Positions 43,548 to 52,769 are shown, counted from the stretch's first letter. The stretch is DNA of 64,000 bases from HXMU1420-13 sp034669965 (GCA_034669965.1 JAXMOK010000012.1:1-64000), one strand, 5' to 3'. Translations and numbers: made by a program. Notes: generated from the sequence alone by a model not told the origin.

Positions 43548-43982
43548 AAGGAAGGCGAGTTGGAAAATTCAATTCGAGATTGTTAAAAACACGACCCCAT
43601 CTGTCTTCCCCTTATCTAAGGGGAAGGACTTTGTGGATGGTTTGGGGGTTAGGTTTGTACTATTATTTTTTAAAGCAGATTTTATTGTAAGAATGGCTCG
43701 AGCTATACCAACGAGTCCTCCTCCTTATGAAGGAGGAGACAGAGGAGGTCGATTAAAGGCTGGGAAGAATTTGATCTTCGAACACTTGAACAAGGAACAT
43801 TGAACGTTGAAAGGGTGATTGAAATAAGCTGTGGAAAGAAATAATAACTCTTTAGATCTCTCCCGGTGGTCGAGACGACAAATGAGGTGGTTGATTAAAT
43901 GCGAGACAGAATGCGAACACTAGAACGGGAAAGATTGCGAGATCCCAACTATTAAACAATTTCCTAATAAAATTACAAAACT
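43548..43982. repeat. 435-nt gap between hutU and hutI with small palindromes
   Basis: No coding sequence I can support. It holds two short hairpins: CTTCCCCTTATCTAAGGGGAAG (in two halves, about 43604-43625) and CTCCTCCTTATGAAGGAGGAG (about 43718-43738). Both belong to the purine/pyrimidine-rich palindromes seen between Bacteroidota genes. hutI may have its own promoter here. Confidence 0.55.
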
Positions 43983-45212
43983 ATGCTTTACGGACCGTTT
44001 ACCCAATGTTTACCAATGGCAGGATTACCACTTCATGGGTCGTTGACCGATGATAAACTTCCGGTGATTGAGGAGGCTGGAATATTGATCAAAAACGGTC
44101 GGGTGCTAGAAATAGGGACGTATGCAGAACTGCTTGAAGCTTTCCCCGAAGAGCAGCGAATTTCCATCTCGGATAAGAAGCTGGTAGCATTTCCGGCTTT
44201 TGTTGATTGCCACACACATATTTGTTGGGGTGGAACCCGAGTGCATGATTATGCCATGAGGGTTGCTGGAAAAAGCTATCTCGAGATTGCCAAAGCAGGC
44301 GGCGGAATTATGGATTCAGTTCGGGCCACGCGTGAAGCGAGCCACGACGAACTGGTATCGGTGATCCTCGAGCATGTAAATGATCACCTAAAACGTGGTA
44401 TAGCCACAATAGAAGTGAAATCGGGTTATGGGCTTTCGGTAGATGGAGAATTAACCATGTTACGAGCCATAAAAACCGCAAATGAACACACAGCGGCTTC
44501 ACTGATTCCAACCTTTTTAGGAGCTCATTTAAAACCGTCCGACTTCGATGGGTCAGAACGGGAATATCTGGAAATGTTGATTCGGGAGGTTGTGCCAATT
44601 ATCAAAGAAGAAAAGTTAGCAACACGAGCAGATATTTTTGTTGAAGAAGGCGCTTTTTCGAAAGAAGTTGCGGAATGGTATGCCAAAGAATTACAAGAGC
44701 TAGGATTCGAAATGACGATGCACGTTGATCAATTTACTACCGGTGGAGCGGAGCTTGCTGTGAGTTTAGGGAGCGTTTCTGCCGATCATCTGGAACAAAC
44801 TCATCAGGAAGCCGTTATCCGTTTCGGAAATTCAGATACGGTAGCTGTTGCTTTGCCGGGAGCCTCATTAGGTTTGGGGATGCAATTCACTCCTGCACGA
44901 ACATTACTTGATAACAAAGCATGTTTGGCGATTGCTACTGATTGGAATCCGGGATCGGCTCCCATGGGCGATTTAGTGACCCAAGCGTCTATTTTAGGAG
45001 CTGCTGAAAAGTTAACCATAGCCGAAACACTGGCTGGAATTACCTATCGAGCAGGCTATGCATTGCGCGAAGACGTGGGTACCATCGAAAAGGAAAAAGA
45101 AGCGAAAATAGTAGTGTTTGAAACCGACGATTTTCGAAATATTTTTTATCGACAAGGGCAACTTCAGCCACATTGCACAATTATTGGTAGCGATTGCAAG
45201 ATTTATGAATAA
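43983..45212 (+). CDS. hutI: Imidazolonepropionase HutI
   Basis: Amidohydrolase-fold enzyme opening imidazolone propionate to formiminoglutamate. Metal HxH in 'PAFVDCHTHICWGGTRVHDY', then 'KSGYGLSVDGELTMLR', 'PTFLGAH', 'MHVDQFTTGGAELAV', 'SADHLEQT', and 'ALATDWNPGSAP'-like 'IATDWNPGSAPMGD'. 409 aa. hutG starts 8 nt before its stop. Confidence 0.95.
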   Translation: MLYGPFTQCLPMAGLPLHGSLTDDKLPVIEEAGILIKNGRVLEIGTYAELLEAFPEEQRISISDKKLVAFPAFVDCHTHICWGGTRVHDYAMRVAGKSYLEIAKAGGGIMDSVRATREASHDELVSVILEHVNDHLKRGIATIEVKSGYGLSVDGELTMLRAIKTANEHTAASLIPTFLGAHLKPSDFDGSEREYLEMLIREVVPIIKEEKLATRADIFVEEGAFSKEVAEWYAKELQELGFEMTMHVDQFTTGGAELAVSLGSVSADHLEQTHQEAVIRFGNSDTVAVALPGASLGLGMQFTPARTLLDNKACLAIATDWNPGSAPMGDLVTQASILGAAEKLTIAETLAGITYRAGYALREDVGTIEKEKEAKIVVFETDDFRNIFYRQGQLQPHCTIIGSDCKIYE

Positions 45213-46170
45213 TGACGACTACAATATTAAACCCGTAAGTGCAGTAACTTGGAGTGGTAGAGTAGATTCTGCTACGGATAAGTCACAGTTTCGCTTGCAT
45301 CAAGTGGTACAGCAAAACCCGGTACTCGATCAACTTAAAGAGGATCATGTTGGATTGGTAGGCTTTAGCAGTGATGAAGGCGTTCGAAGAAATAAAGGCA
45401 GAGTGGGGGCGTCAGTTGGTCCGGATTATTTTCGAAAATCAATTGGGTCACTGTGTTATCATGGGGAAAAAGACAGTTTTTACGATTTGGGAACGATCGA
45501 AGTTGAAGGTGAAGAGCTGGAATCGGCGCAAGATGAACTGTCTGATTTCATCCAACTATTATTGGGAAAAGGAGTTCGCCCGTTTGTAATTGGTGGCGGT
45601 CATGAAACTGCGTTTGGTCATGTTTCAGGAATAATGAAGCATCTAAAAGCAACCACGAGTGAATATAGTTTAGGAATTTTAAACATCGATGCCCATTTAG
45701 ATATGCGAGTCTACGACGAAGGCGCACATTCCGGTTCGTGGGCATTGCAAGCTTTCGAACTAGCCAATAAGCAACAGGTGCAGCTCGGATATCATGCATT
45801 TGGGTTAAACGAAGATAACAACACTCGTTCTTTATTGGATCAAGCCCGATCATTTGGGGCATCATGGAGTACGAATGAAGAAGTCATCCGTTCTGAAGAA
45901 AAGCAACTAGATCGTGTTAAGGAGTTTGTGGAAAATCACACTCATATTTACTGCACGGTGTGTTTGGATGTTTTTGATGCAAGTGTAGCACCGGGAGTGA
46001 GTGCACCAGCGTGGAATGGAATCAAACTTCAATCGGCTATAAATGCAATTCAAGTAGTTAAAAGAAGTGGAAAATTACTCTCCATGGATGTTTGCGAATT
46101 GAACCCTGTGTACGATAATGGTAACACTGTAAGAATAGCCGGAAGTATTTTTAATACCTATTTGAGGTAG
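45205..46170 (+). CDS. hutG: Formimidoylglutamase HutG
   Basis: Arginase/ureohydrolase-fold enzyme converting formiminoglutamate to glutamate and formamide. The binuclear Mn motifs are 'VIGGGHETAFGH', 'LNIDAHLDMRVYDEGAHSGS' and 'VCLDVFDASVAPGVSAPAWN'. The ATG at 45205, overlapping hutI by 8 nt, gives 321 aa; the longer frame from 45118 lies inside hutI and is rejected. It completes the four-step pathway in this cluster. Confidence 0.94.
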   Translation: MNNDDYNIKPVSAVTWSGRVDSATDKSQFRLHQVVQQNPVLDQLKEDHVGLVGFSSDEGVRRNKGRVGASVGPDYFRKSIGSLCYHGEKDSFYDLGTIEVEGEELESAQDELSDFIQLLLGKGVRPFVIGGGHETAFGHVSGIMKHLKATTSEYSLGILNIDAHLDMRVYDEGAHSGSWALQAFELANKQQVQLGYHAFGLNEDNNTRSLLDQARSFGASWSTNEEVIRSEEKQLDRVKEFVENHTHIYCTVCLDVFDASVAPGVSAPAWNGIKLQSAINAIQVVKRSGKLLSMDVCELNPVYDNGNTVRIAGSIFNTYLR

Positions 46171-46175
46171 GGTAC

Positions 46176-46628
46176 TTAACCGCGTAGCTTTTCAAGTAAA
46201 TCGTTTAGTTGTCCGGCTTCCTCATCCGACAATTGACTGAACTTCGCATCTAACATATGCATTTCTGCATCGATGGTAGATAATAGTTGCTCTCCATCCG
46301 AAGAGATAAAGACCTGAATTTTACGTTTGTCGTGCGGACAAGGGCTTTTCTCAGCCAGATTTTTAGCAACCAGCCGATCCACAATTCGGGAAGTGTCCGA
46401 CATTTTATCGATCATTCGTTCGCATATTTCATTGGTCGAAAGTGGTTCACCCTTCGCTCCTCGTAAAATTCGTAAGATGTTAAACTGTTGCTGGGTAATC
46501 CCGAATGGATCTAAAAATTCTTTGATCTCGTTTTTGAGCCAGTTGCTGGTTATCAACAAGTTTACCCGCAGTTTGTGCCATGGGCTTTGAAACTCTTTTT
46601 GCTGGATATATTCTTCGGTAGTACTCAT
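46176..46628 (-). CDS. MarR family transcriptional regulator
   Basis: A winged-helix MarR protein (150 aa): 'FGITQQQFNILRILRGAKGE', 'LSTNEICERMIDKMSDTSRI', 'VDRLVAKNLAEKSPCPHDKR' and 'KIQVFISSDGEQLL'. It is convergent with hutG (5 nt apart). The AhpD-like gene lies upstream on the same strand but a terminator separates them, so they are probably independent units. Ligand unknown. Confidence 0.9.
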   Translation of the reverse strand: MSTTEEYIQQKEFQSPWHKLRVNLLITSNWLKNEIKEFLDPFGITQQQFNILRILRGAKGEPLSTNEICERMIDKMSDTSRIVDRLVAKNLAEKSPCPHDKRKIQVFISSDGEQLLSTIDAEMHMLDAKFSQLSDEEAGQLNDLLEKLRG

Positions 46629-46639
46629 AATCTATAAAT

Positions 46640-46672
46640 TAAAAAAAGGCCGGGCTTTTCACCACCCGACCT
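46640..46672 (-). terminator. Rho-independent terminator of the AhpD-like gene
   Basis: Read on the minus strand: AGGTCGGG, a 10-nt loop, then CCCGGCCT followed by a T run. It lies 25 nt after the AhpD-like stop and before the MarR gene. Confidence 0.8.
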
Positions 46673-46696
46673 ACAAACAATATGAAATTCAGCGAT

Positions 46697-47248
46697 TTAC
46701 GCTTCTACAAGCTCTTCTAATGGTTGAGCTTCTGGGAAGTCGACCGGAATTTCTGTTGCGTTGTGAACGTAATTTGTAAATGTGATGCCTAAAATTACGG
46801 CTAGAAAATCAATCAAATCTTCTTCCTTATAACCTAGATCAAAAAAGGCATCACGATCTTCTTCAGTAATCCTACCTGCATTATTAGCTGCTTTTGCTGC
46901 TATTCTGCTTAGGGTATCATACTTCACATTTCCGGTTTCTGCTCTTCTGATTTGAAGAGTTTCATCGTCAGAGAATCCATTCTGTTTTGCAACGGCAGTA
47001 TGTGCTGCTAAGCAATAGGCGCATCCATTTACTTCTGAAACAGCCAATTTTATGACTTCTATTTCTTTGTTTGAAAAACTTTTACCAACCGAAGAATCAA
47101 ACTGCATGTACTGATTTAGTACATTACTGTTGTAACCTATAGTTGCATAAATGTTGGGCACCATTCCGAGTTTGTTTTCTAAATTTGTAAAAATTTCTTG
47201 AGCTTTACTGTCTACTTGTTCTTTTGTGGGTACGTCTAATGGTCTCAT
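46697..47248 (-). CDS. Carboxymuconolactone decarboxylase / AhpD-like protein
   Basis: A 183-aa helical protein with the redox motif 'NGCAYCLAAHTAVAKQNGFS' (CxxC plus His three residues on) typical of AhpD/YciW-type peroxidase-related proteins. 'EEDLIDFLAVILGITFTNYV' and 'HNATEIPVDFP' agree with the family. It may act as a thiol peroxidase partner in oxidative stress. A MarR gene lies downstream, which is a common pairing. Confidence 0.88.
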   Translation of the reverse strand: MRPLDVPTKEQVDSKAQEIFTNLENKLGMVPNIYATIGYNSNVLNQYMQFDSSVGKSFSNKEIEVIKLAVSEVNGCAYCLAAHTAVAKQNGFSDDETLQIRRAETGNVKYDTLSRIAAKAANNAGRITEEDRDAFFDLGYKEEDLIDFLAVILGITFTNYVHNATEIPVDFPEAQPLEELVEA

Positions 47249-47377
47249 AATAATAGTGTGTTTTTAGTATTAAATAGTATGATTCAAACTTAATGTTTTA
47301 ACATCGATGTTGCAACATTAATTGGATTGAAGTATTAAATCACTACGATAAGCATCCTCGATATGGGATAATGTCAA

Positions 47378-48289
47378 CTAGTCTTTGATGGGCTCAAGTG
47401 GAGATTCGGGATGCTTCTTTCTTCTACTGATCAAAGCAATCATATTCCCGGTTAAAATCAGAATGGCCCCAAAAATACTGGTGCTTTTCCATTGATAATC
47501 TTCCAGAAAAGTGGAAATGATTAACGCAATAACGGGAGCAATGAGACTTACATATGCGGCTTTTCCTGCGCCAATATTTCCAACCAGAGTTAGGTAAGCA
47601 CTAAAGGCGAAAATGCTGCCGAAAATTGCCAGATAAAGTAATGACGAAACGTAGCTGATATTCATCGCGAATTTGAATTCTACACCGGTTAGCAAGGCTA
47701 TGAGCATCATGGCAGCTCCGCCGTAAGTCATGCCGTACGCATTGGAAGCCAACACCGACATCCCCTTCATTTGGTTTCGAGCAGAGGTAATGTTTCCCAA
47801 AGAAGCCACATAGGTGCCTCCAATGGCAAGGAACATTCCGGTCAGTTTTCCATCCGCAAAAGAAAATATGCGGAGGTCTTCCCAGAAAATCATTGCCGTA
47901 CCAAATATGCCCAACAAGCCACCCAAAATAACTTTCGATTCAATGGCTTGTTTTAGCAGAATTCGAGCATTTAAGATATTGAAGAAAACCAATAGAGAAA
48001 AAATGAGACCAACCAAACCACTAGTTAAATACAACTCCGACATATAAATCAGCCAATAGTTGAAACCGAATAGCATGAGTCCTTGAAGTGCAATAAAGCG
48101 ATGTTCGCTGAGAGAAAACGTGCGCCAATGTGAACTGAATCGTAATCCGAAAAGTAATAGAAGTCCGGCAAGCAAAAAACGGTACGACACCGAAAGAATG
48201 GGATCGACATCACCAACCTGAAATTTAATTACGTACCAAGTGGAACCCCAAATAAGGGTAGGCACGAGAAACAGAACTGCATTTTTCAT
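47378..48289 (-). CDS. EamA/DMT-superfamily permease
   Basis: Ten hydrophobic segments in two EamA halves: 'LVPTLIWGSTWYVIKFQVGD', 'LFGFNYWLIYMSELYLTSGL', 'LYLAIFGSIFAFSAYLTLVG' and 'GKAAYVSLIAPVIALIISTF'. The ATG at 48289 ('MKNAVLFLVPTLIWG', 303 aa) fits better than the upstream start at 48322. Probable metabolite exporter, substrate unknown. Confidence 0.87.
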   Translation of the reverse strand: MKNAVLFLVPTLIWGSTWYVIKFQVGDVDPILSVSYRFLLAGLLLLFGLRFSSHWRTFSLSEHRFIALQGLMLFGFNYWLIYMSELYLTSGLVGLIFSLLVFFNILNARILLKQAIESKVILGGLLGIFGTAMIFWEDLRIFSFADGKLTGMFLAIGGTYVASLGNITSARNQMKGMSVLASNAYGMTYGGAAMMLIALLTGVEFKFAMNISYVSSLLYLAIFGSIFAFSAYLTLVGNIGAGKAAYVSLIAPVIALIISTFLEDYQWKSTSIFGAILILTGNMIALISRRKKHPESPLEPIKD

Positions 48290-48340
48290 GCGAGATGATA
48301 GAACTTTTTTTCGAGAAACCAACCCCTAAACCAGCTAATA

Positions 48341-48377
48341 ACCCATCCAGGTTCTAAACCCTGGATGGGTTATTAGA
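48341..48377. repeat. REP-C hairpin (3' side of RAYT-C)
   Basis: AACCCATCCAGG-TTCTAAA-CCCTGGATGGGTT: a near-perfect stem of 11-12 bp. A related hairpin (arms AACCCTTCCAGGG / CCCTGGAAGGGTT) lies on the other side of the RAYT-C gene. Confidence 0.75.
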
Positions 48378-48388
48378 TAGATGTAGAA

Positions 48389-48994
48389 CTAAGAAAACTC
48401 CACACCCAAATCGGTTTGATCAGGAATTTCTGAATGAGCCACCATAAAATTTTCTAAACCACCGAACAGTTGCACAGTTTTCTGAGTATTCAGAATTGTA
48501 CCGGATGTGTCAGAAAATTGGTATTCACCCCAAGAAGAATTGGGATATTCTTTAAAATCATCGACGAACTTATGCAGCTGTGGATTCCAGTGAATGTACC
48601 GGACTAAATGCCGAAAGTATTCTTCGCTATCAACTTCTTTGCGCTTGAAGTTTTTTTGAAACAGACTACCAACGCGACCTTCTTGCTTGTTAATCGCCTG
48701 TGCATAAGAATTCATCAAATTAGACAGCTTTTTTGATACGGATATTGGCTTTTTCAGATTAATGTCTTGATCATTAACAATTTTAAGAGTCTCTTCCGTT
48801 GATCTAACTCGTACCAGAAAATGGAAGTGATTGCTCATCAAACAAAATGCATAGGTTTCTAAAACGGGATAACAGTATTTGTGGTAGCGTTGAAGGAAAA
48901 AAGAATAGTTTCCCTGCTTATAAAAGAGCTTTTCACGGTTATTCCCCCGATTGTAGATATGGTAATATCTATTTGGTAGTAATTCGATCGGCAT
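48389..48994 (-). CDS. RAYT-C: REP-associated tyrosine transposase
   Basis: 201 aa, starting 'MPIELLPNRYYHIYNRGNNR' with the HUH pair as 'CLMSNHFHFLVRV' and candidate Tyr in 'LSNLMNSYAQAINKQEGRVG', followed by 'GSLFQKNFKRKEVDSEEYF' and 'YIHWNPQLHKFVDDF'. It belongs to a different subfamily from RAYT-A/B (HFHFLV instead of HVHLI). Frame intact. It is flanked on both sides by REP-C hairpins. Confidence 0.9.
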   Translation of the reverse strand: MPIELLPNRYYHIYNRGNNREKLFYKQGNYSFFLQRYHKYCYPVLETYAFCLMSNHFHFLVRVRSTEETLKIVNDQDINLKKPISVSKKLSNLMNSYAQAINKQEGRVGSLFQKNFKRKEVDSEEYFRHLVRYIHWNPQLHKFVDDFKEYPNSSWGEYQFSDTSGTILNTQKTVQLFGGLENFMVAHSEIPDQTDLGVEFS

Positions 48995-49038
48995 GATATT
49001 TCCCCTAAAAATTACTTCGTGTCAATTGACCAAGTTGT

Positions 49039-49073
49039 TAACCCTTCCAGGGTTTAGAACCCTGGAAGGGTTC
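49039..49073. repeat. REP-C hairpin (5' side of RAYT-C)
   Basis: AACCCTTCCAGGG-TTTAGAA-CCCTGGAAGGGTT: a perfect 13-bp stem, paired with the REP-C hairpin at 48341. Confidence 0.78.
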
Positions 49074-49088
49074 ATGACAAAATGGGTT

Positions 49089-49826
49089 CTACCCAAAATT
49101 CTTCGCCGCTAAAGCTGCCCCAATAATTCCGGCGTGGTTTCGGTTCTTAGCGGGTACTACCGGGGTATCGATGGTGATATAATCTTCAAATTGATCGAAT
49201 TTTTTACTCACTCCACCCCCCACAATAATCAGATTTGGGTAAAACAGTTTTTCGAGGTGACTTAAGTACTCATTCACCCGCAATCCCCACGTTTTAAAAT
49301 CGAGTTCTTCTTTTTCGCGAATGGAATTAGCAGCGTAATGTTCGGCAATCATACCATGCATGATAACATGACCTAACTCAGTGTTTGGGAGCAACTTTTT
49401 GTGATTGAAAATAGCAGTTCCGATACCGGTTCCGAAGGCGGCAATCAGTACAACGCCTTTTTCGTTAACTCCGGCGCCGAATTTCATTTCAGCGAAACCG
49501 GCAGCATCCACATCATTCACAAGGTGTGTTGGGCAACCGGTTACCTTTTCAATTTTAGCGGAGGCATTCACGCCAATCCAGCTTTTATCAATATTGGATG
49601 CTGTACGAACCACTTCATCCACAACCGCCGCGGGGAATCCCACGCCAACTTGACCATGCCAATCAAAATGGCGAATAATTTTAGTGATGGTTTTTATCAC
49701 CGCATCGGGGGTAGCAGGTTGCGGGGTAGGTATTCGGTGCCGTTCAGTAAGCAGGTTACCGTTTTTTGTATCTACAATTGCTCCTTTTATTCCGGAGCCT
49801 CCAACATCTATTCCAAGTATTTTCAT
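49089..49826 (-). CDS. ppgK: Polyphosphate glucokinase / ROK family sugar kinase
   Basis: Phosphorylates glucose with polyphosphate and/or ATP. 'GIDVGGSGIKGAIVD' (phosphate loop), catalytic D105 in 'HLVNDVDAAGFAEMKFG', 'AAFGTGIGTAIF', 'LPNTELGHVIMHG' and 'LIIVGGGVSK' are all intact. 245 aa, typical of PPGK. It has a close paralogue at 37024 that lacks these residues. Donor specificity cannot be read from the sequence. Confidence 0.9.
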   Translation of the reverse strand: MKILGIDVGGSGIKGAIVDTKNGNLLTERHRIPTPQPATPDAVIKTITKIIRHFDWHGQVGVGFPAAVVDEVVRTASNIDKSWIGVNASAKIEKVTGCPTHLVNDVDAAGFAEMKFGAGVNEKGVVLIAAFGTGIGTAIFNHKKLLPNTELGHVIMHGMIAEHYAANSIREKEELDFKTWGLRVNEYLSHLEKLFYPNLIIVGGGVSKKFDQFEDYITIDTPVVPAKNRNHAGIIGAALAAKNFG

Positions 49827-49870
49827 GGCGTAAATCTATTAAACAATTTGAGAAATCTAAAATGAATTAG

Positions 49871-50203
49871 TTATCCCATGCATTGAACACATCGCGTGGT
49901 GTGAGGCATATATTCTAGGCGACCAAATGGGATTGGTTGTCCGCATTTAGTACATATACCGAAATCTTTCTCGGTGATGAGATCCAATGTTCGATCAAGT
50001 CGTGTAATCAGTTTACGTTTTTCCCTAAGTGCCGCTTCGTTGATACTTTTGTTATTGATTGCATCCATTCTTGAAACCCGCCCAATTGAAGCATCCAATG
50101 GCACGGGTTTAGTGAGCTCTTCAAGTTCAGAAATTTCATCCGTCAACTCAGTGATCTTCTGATAAACCAAAGCTTCTATTTTTTGGATCTCATTTGGCGA
50201 CAT
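49871..50203 (-). CDS. TraR/DksA family zinc-finger protein
   Basis: 110 aa: an N-terminal helical hairpin ('IQKIEALVYQKITELTDEIS', 'EAALREKRKLITRLDRTLDL') and the C4 zinc finger 'GICTKCGQPIPFGRLEYMPH' then 'TTRCVQC'. The coiled-coil tip has 'GRVSRMDAINNKS'. DksA-like proteins act on RNA polymerase. It is next to ppgK on the same strand, 44 nt upstream. Confidence 0.9.
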   Translation of the reverse strand: MSPNEIQKIEALVYQKITELTDEISELEELTKPVPLDASIGRVSRMDAINNKSINEAALREKRKLITRLDRTLDLITEKDFGICTKCGQPIPFGRLEYMPHTTRCVQCMG

Positions 50204-50339
50204 ACAACTAATTGAAAAATGTATAGTATTTCTATGGCAACTAATGAACGGCTTTTCGGTGTTTAATCACAGTTTATAATTAGAAAATCGCAGTTTTTTC
50301 CGTTTATTGATGAGGTTCAATTTGCAGGGGTTCATCTAT

Positions 50340-52571
50340 ATGCTTACGAATTTTATTAATGAATTAAGAAGGCGAAACGTCTTTAAAGTAGCAACGGCTT
50401 ACGTCATAGCAGGTTGGTTGATCATACAAATCGTGACAGTGATCGAGCAACCGCTTGCGCTTCCTGATTGGTTTGATACGGCGATCATCATACTGGTTGC
50501 CATAGGCTTCCCAATTGCACTCATCATTGCCTGGGCATTTGAATTAACACCGGAAGGCATGAAGAAATCGGATGAAGTTGCCATTGCCGAATCGGTAACC
50601 AATCAAACCGGTAAGAAGCTCAATAAATTAATCATCACAGTATTATCGGTGGCGTTGGTTTTCCTATTGAGCGAACGCATTTTCTTCGCAGAATCGACTT
50701 TTAGGACTGATGATTCGTTTACAGTGCAATCGGCATCTATTGCAGTACTTCCATTTGTAAATATGAGTAGCGATGAGGAAAATGAATATTTCTCTGATGG
50801 TCTCTCGGAAGAATTATTAAATGCCTTAGCCAAAATTGAAGACTTACAAGTTGCCGGGCGAACATCTTCGTTTAAGTTTAAGGGACAAAATGAAGATTTA
50901 AAGCTGATTGGGGAACAACTTGGCGTAAACACAATTCTGGAGGGAAGTGTTAGAAAAGACGGTGATAGACTTCGAATTACAGCCCAGCTCATTCGTGTTG
51001 AAGATGGCTTCCATATTTGGTCGGAGACCTACGATCGCGAGCTTACTGTTTCGGATATTTTTGATATACAGGAAGAGATTTCGCGTCATGTATCTGAGGA
51101 ACTAAAAGTGCAGCTGTTGCCGGAAGAAGAGCTGGCGATTTCCACACGGCCCACACAGGATATTGAAGCATACAATGCCTATCTGGCTGCCAATCAGATT
51201 GCAGCAACTCGTCAGGCAGACGATTTAGAACGTGCCATTGAATTATACAAACAAGCTCTACGATTAGACCCGGGATATGCTGATGCCCATGCTAAACTTG
51301 CGTACACCTATTTATTGCTTCATGAAAATGGGGACATAGCGGTTGAGGAAATGAAAGAGTTGATGCAGGAAAACATCGACAAGGCGTTAAGAATCAACAA
51401 TACATTGCCGATGGCTTTTGTTGCTGAGAGCGCGTTGTATCAATATTACTTTGATAATGAAAAAAGGCTTGAAAGCGCAATTAAAGCCTATCGCCTTGCA
51501 CCAAACGATCCTGTAGTATTAAATACGTATTACTTAGCATTAAGAGCCGACAGTTTGGATAAAAAGTACGAGATGCTGGGAAAAGCATACCGGTTAGACC
51601 CTCTTAATTCTCCTATAGCTACAAACTATGCTCGGTATTTAATCGATCGAAAGAATGAATATGAAAAAGCCAACGAAATCTTAAATAGATCGATTGAACG
51701 GAATCCGGATTATGCTCCCGCGTATGCTGCGAAAGCTTGGCTATTGCGTGATGTGCCATACGGGCAACTGGATGAAGCCTTCAAATTTGCATACGAAGCA
51801 TATCTGAGAAATCCCGATAATTTGAATCATATGAAATCGGTTAGTAATATTGCACGAGATGTAGACCTTGCAGGGCTACCCGAGCATATAGCACGAAAAG
51901 GTATTGAATTATATCCGAATAATAATGCGGGTTACAGAAATTTACTGCTAACGCTGGTATATGAAGACAGATTGGAAGAAGCGGAAGATATACTAGATGG
52001 CTTTGTTGAGCTATACGGTGACCAAGTAAAAGCTTTTTTTAGATTTGATATTACCTACATGGCATATTCAAGAGCGGATTATGAACAAGCCATAGAAATT
52101 TTGAAATTTGGAAATGGTACCGAAGTTTTTGAAACCGGGATTATCGAAAATAACTTTCATGAAACGCTAATTCGGTTTTATATACCGGTTCTGGAAAAGC
52201 TAGGCAGGAATGAAGAAGCTGAAGAGTGGGCCATAAAAGTTGAAGATTTTATGCTAAAACAAATGGCAGAAATGGATGAGGGCGAAGATTACAATCGAAT
52301 ACTTGAAGAATTCGATTTATCACTCGTAAGAAAAGATTATAAGAAAACAGCAGAGCTTTTTTATGATATTCATTTCGATTTCAACTCAAAAGCCAATTGG
52401 CCAATAATTTTCCAAAAAGAGATTGTGTACTTCGGTTTTAAAGAATCGGAATTCTATCCCGAAGTACGAGCGAAATTGGATGCCGACTTAGCAGAAATGC
52501 GTAGCAATATTGTGAAATATTTAAAGGAAAAAGGCGAGTGGCGTGAAGAATGGGAGTCGGGACTGAATTAA
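50340..52571 (+). CDS. Tandem TM-TolB-TPR paralogue 1
   Basis: N-terminal 'FINELRRRNVFKVATAYVIA' leads into membrane helices at about residues 15-35, 42-62 and 98-116, with 'FELTPEGMKKSDEV' between. A TolB-like/FlgO-like domain follows at about 135-260 ('SIAVLPFVNMSSDEENEYFS', 'DGLSEELLNALAKI', 'VAGRTSSFKFKGQ', 'ILEGSVRKDGDRLRITAQLI'), then TPRs to the end (743 aa). This assembly usually accompanies class III adenylate cyclases or CadC-type regulators; here no cyclase or HTH is attached. The ATG at 50340 has an AGGGG upstream; the frame opens at 50307. Confidence 0.82.
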   Translation: MLTNFINELRRRNVFKVATAYVIAGWLIIQIVTVIEQPLALPDWFDTAIIILVAIGFPIALIIAWAFELTPEGMKKSDEVAIAESVTNQTGKKLNKLIITVLSVALVFLLSERIFFAESTFRTDDSFTVQSASIAVLPFVNMSSDEENEYFSDGLSEELLNALAKIEDLQVAGRTSSFKFKGQNEDLKLIGEQLGVNTILEGSVRKDGDRLRITAQLIRVEDGFHIWSETYDRELTVSDIFDIQEEISRHVSEELKVQLLPEEELAISTRPTQDIEAYNAYLAANQIAATRQADDLERAIELYKQALRLDPGYADAHAKLAYTYLLLHENGDIAVEEMKELMQENIDKALRINNTLPMAFVAESALYQYYFDNEKRLESAIKAYRLAPNDPVVLNTYYLALRADSLDKKYEMLGKAYRLDPLNSPIATNYARYLIDRKNEYEKANEILNRSIERNPDYAPAYAAKAWLLRDVPYGQLDEAFKFAYEAYLRNPDNLNHMKSVSNIARDVDLAGLPEHIARKGIELYPNNNAGYRNLLLTLVYEDRLEEAEDILDGFVELYGDQVKAFFRFDITYMAYSRADYEQAIEILKFGNGTEVFETGIIENNFHETLIRFYIPVLEKLGRNEEAEEWAIKVEDFMLKQMAEMDEGEDYNRILEEFDLSLVRKDYKKTAELFYDIHFDFNSKANWPIIFQKEIVYFGFKESEFYPEVRAKLDADLAEMRSNIVKYLKEKGEWREEWESGLN

Positions 52572-52590
52572 AAAATACTTCCAATTAATT

Positions 52591-52690
52591 GTCACTTCGA
52601 TCCGCCAGCTGGCGGAGAGAAGTCTAAAAAAGGGCTACGGTTTAGTAAGTTTTTAGATGCCTCTCCGCCAGCTGGCGGATCGACATGACA
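52591..52690. repeat. Nested palindrome element
   Basis: Two copies of the perfect 16-bp palindrome TCCGCCAGCTGGCGGA (52601-52616 and 52664-52679) stand inverted to one another, with outer arms GTCACTTCGA and TCGACATGAC and inner arms AGTCTAAAAA / TTTTTAGATG. It lies in the 198-nt gap between paralogues 1 and 2. It resembles the GTCATGTCGAG...GAAATGACA elements at 60.9-63.0 kb. Confidence 0.75.
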
Positions 52691-52769
52691 ATACTAGAAG
52701 TTTTAAATTTTAATTAAAAGTGTTAATTGGGCATTCAACTTTTAACTCTTAGCATTTAACATTATCGAA

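Noticed and set aside
45118..45204. Longer N-terminus for hutG starting inside hutI.
   Set aside because: The added residues are hutI in another frame and do not fit formimidoylglutamase; the ATG at 45205 is better.
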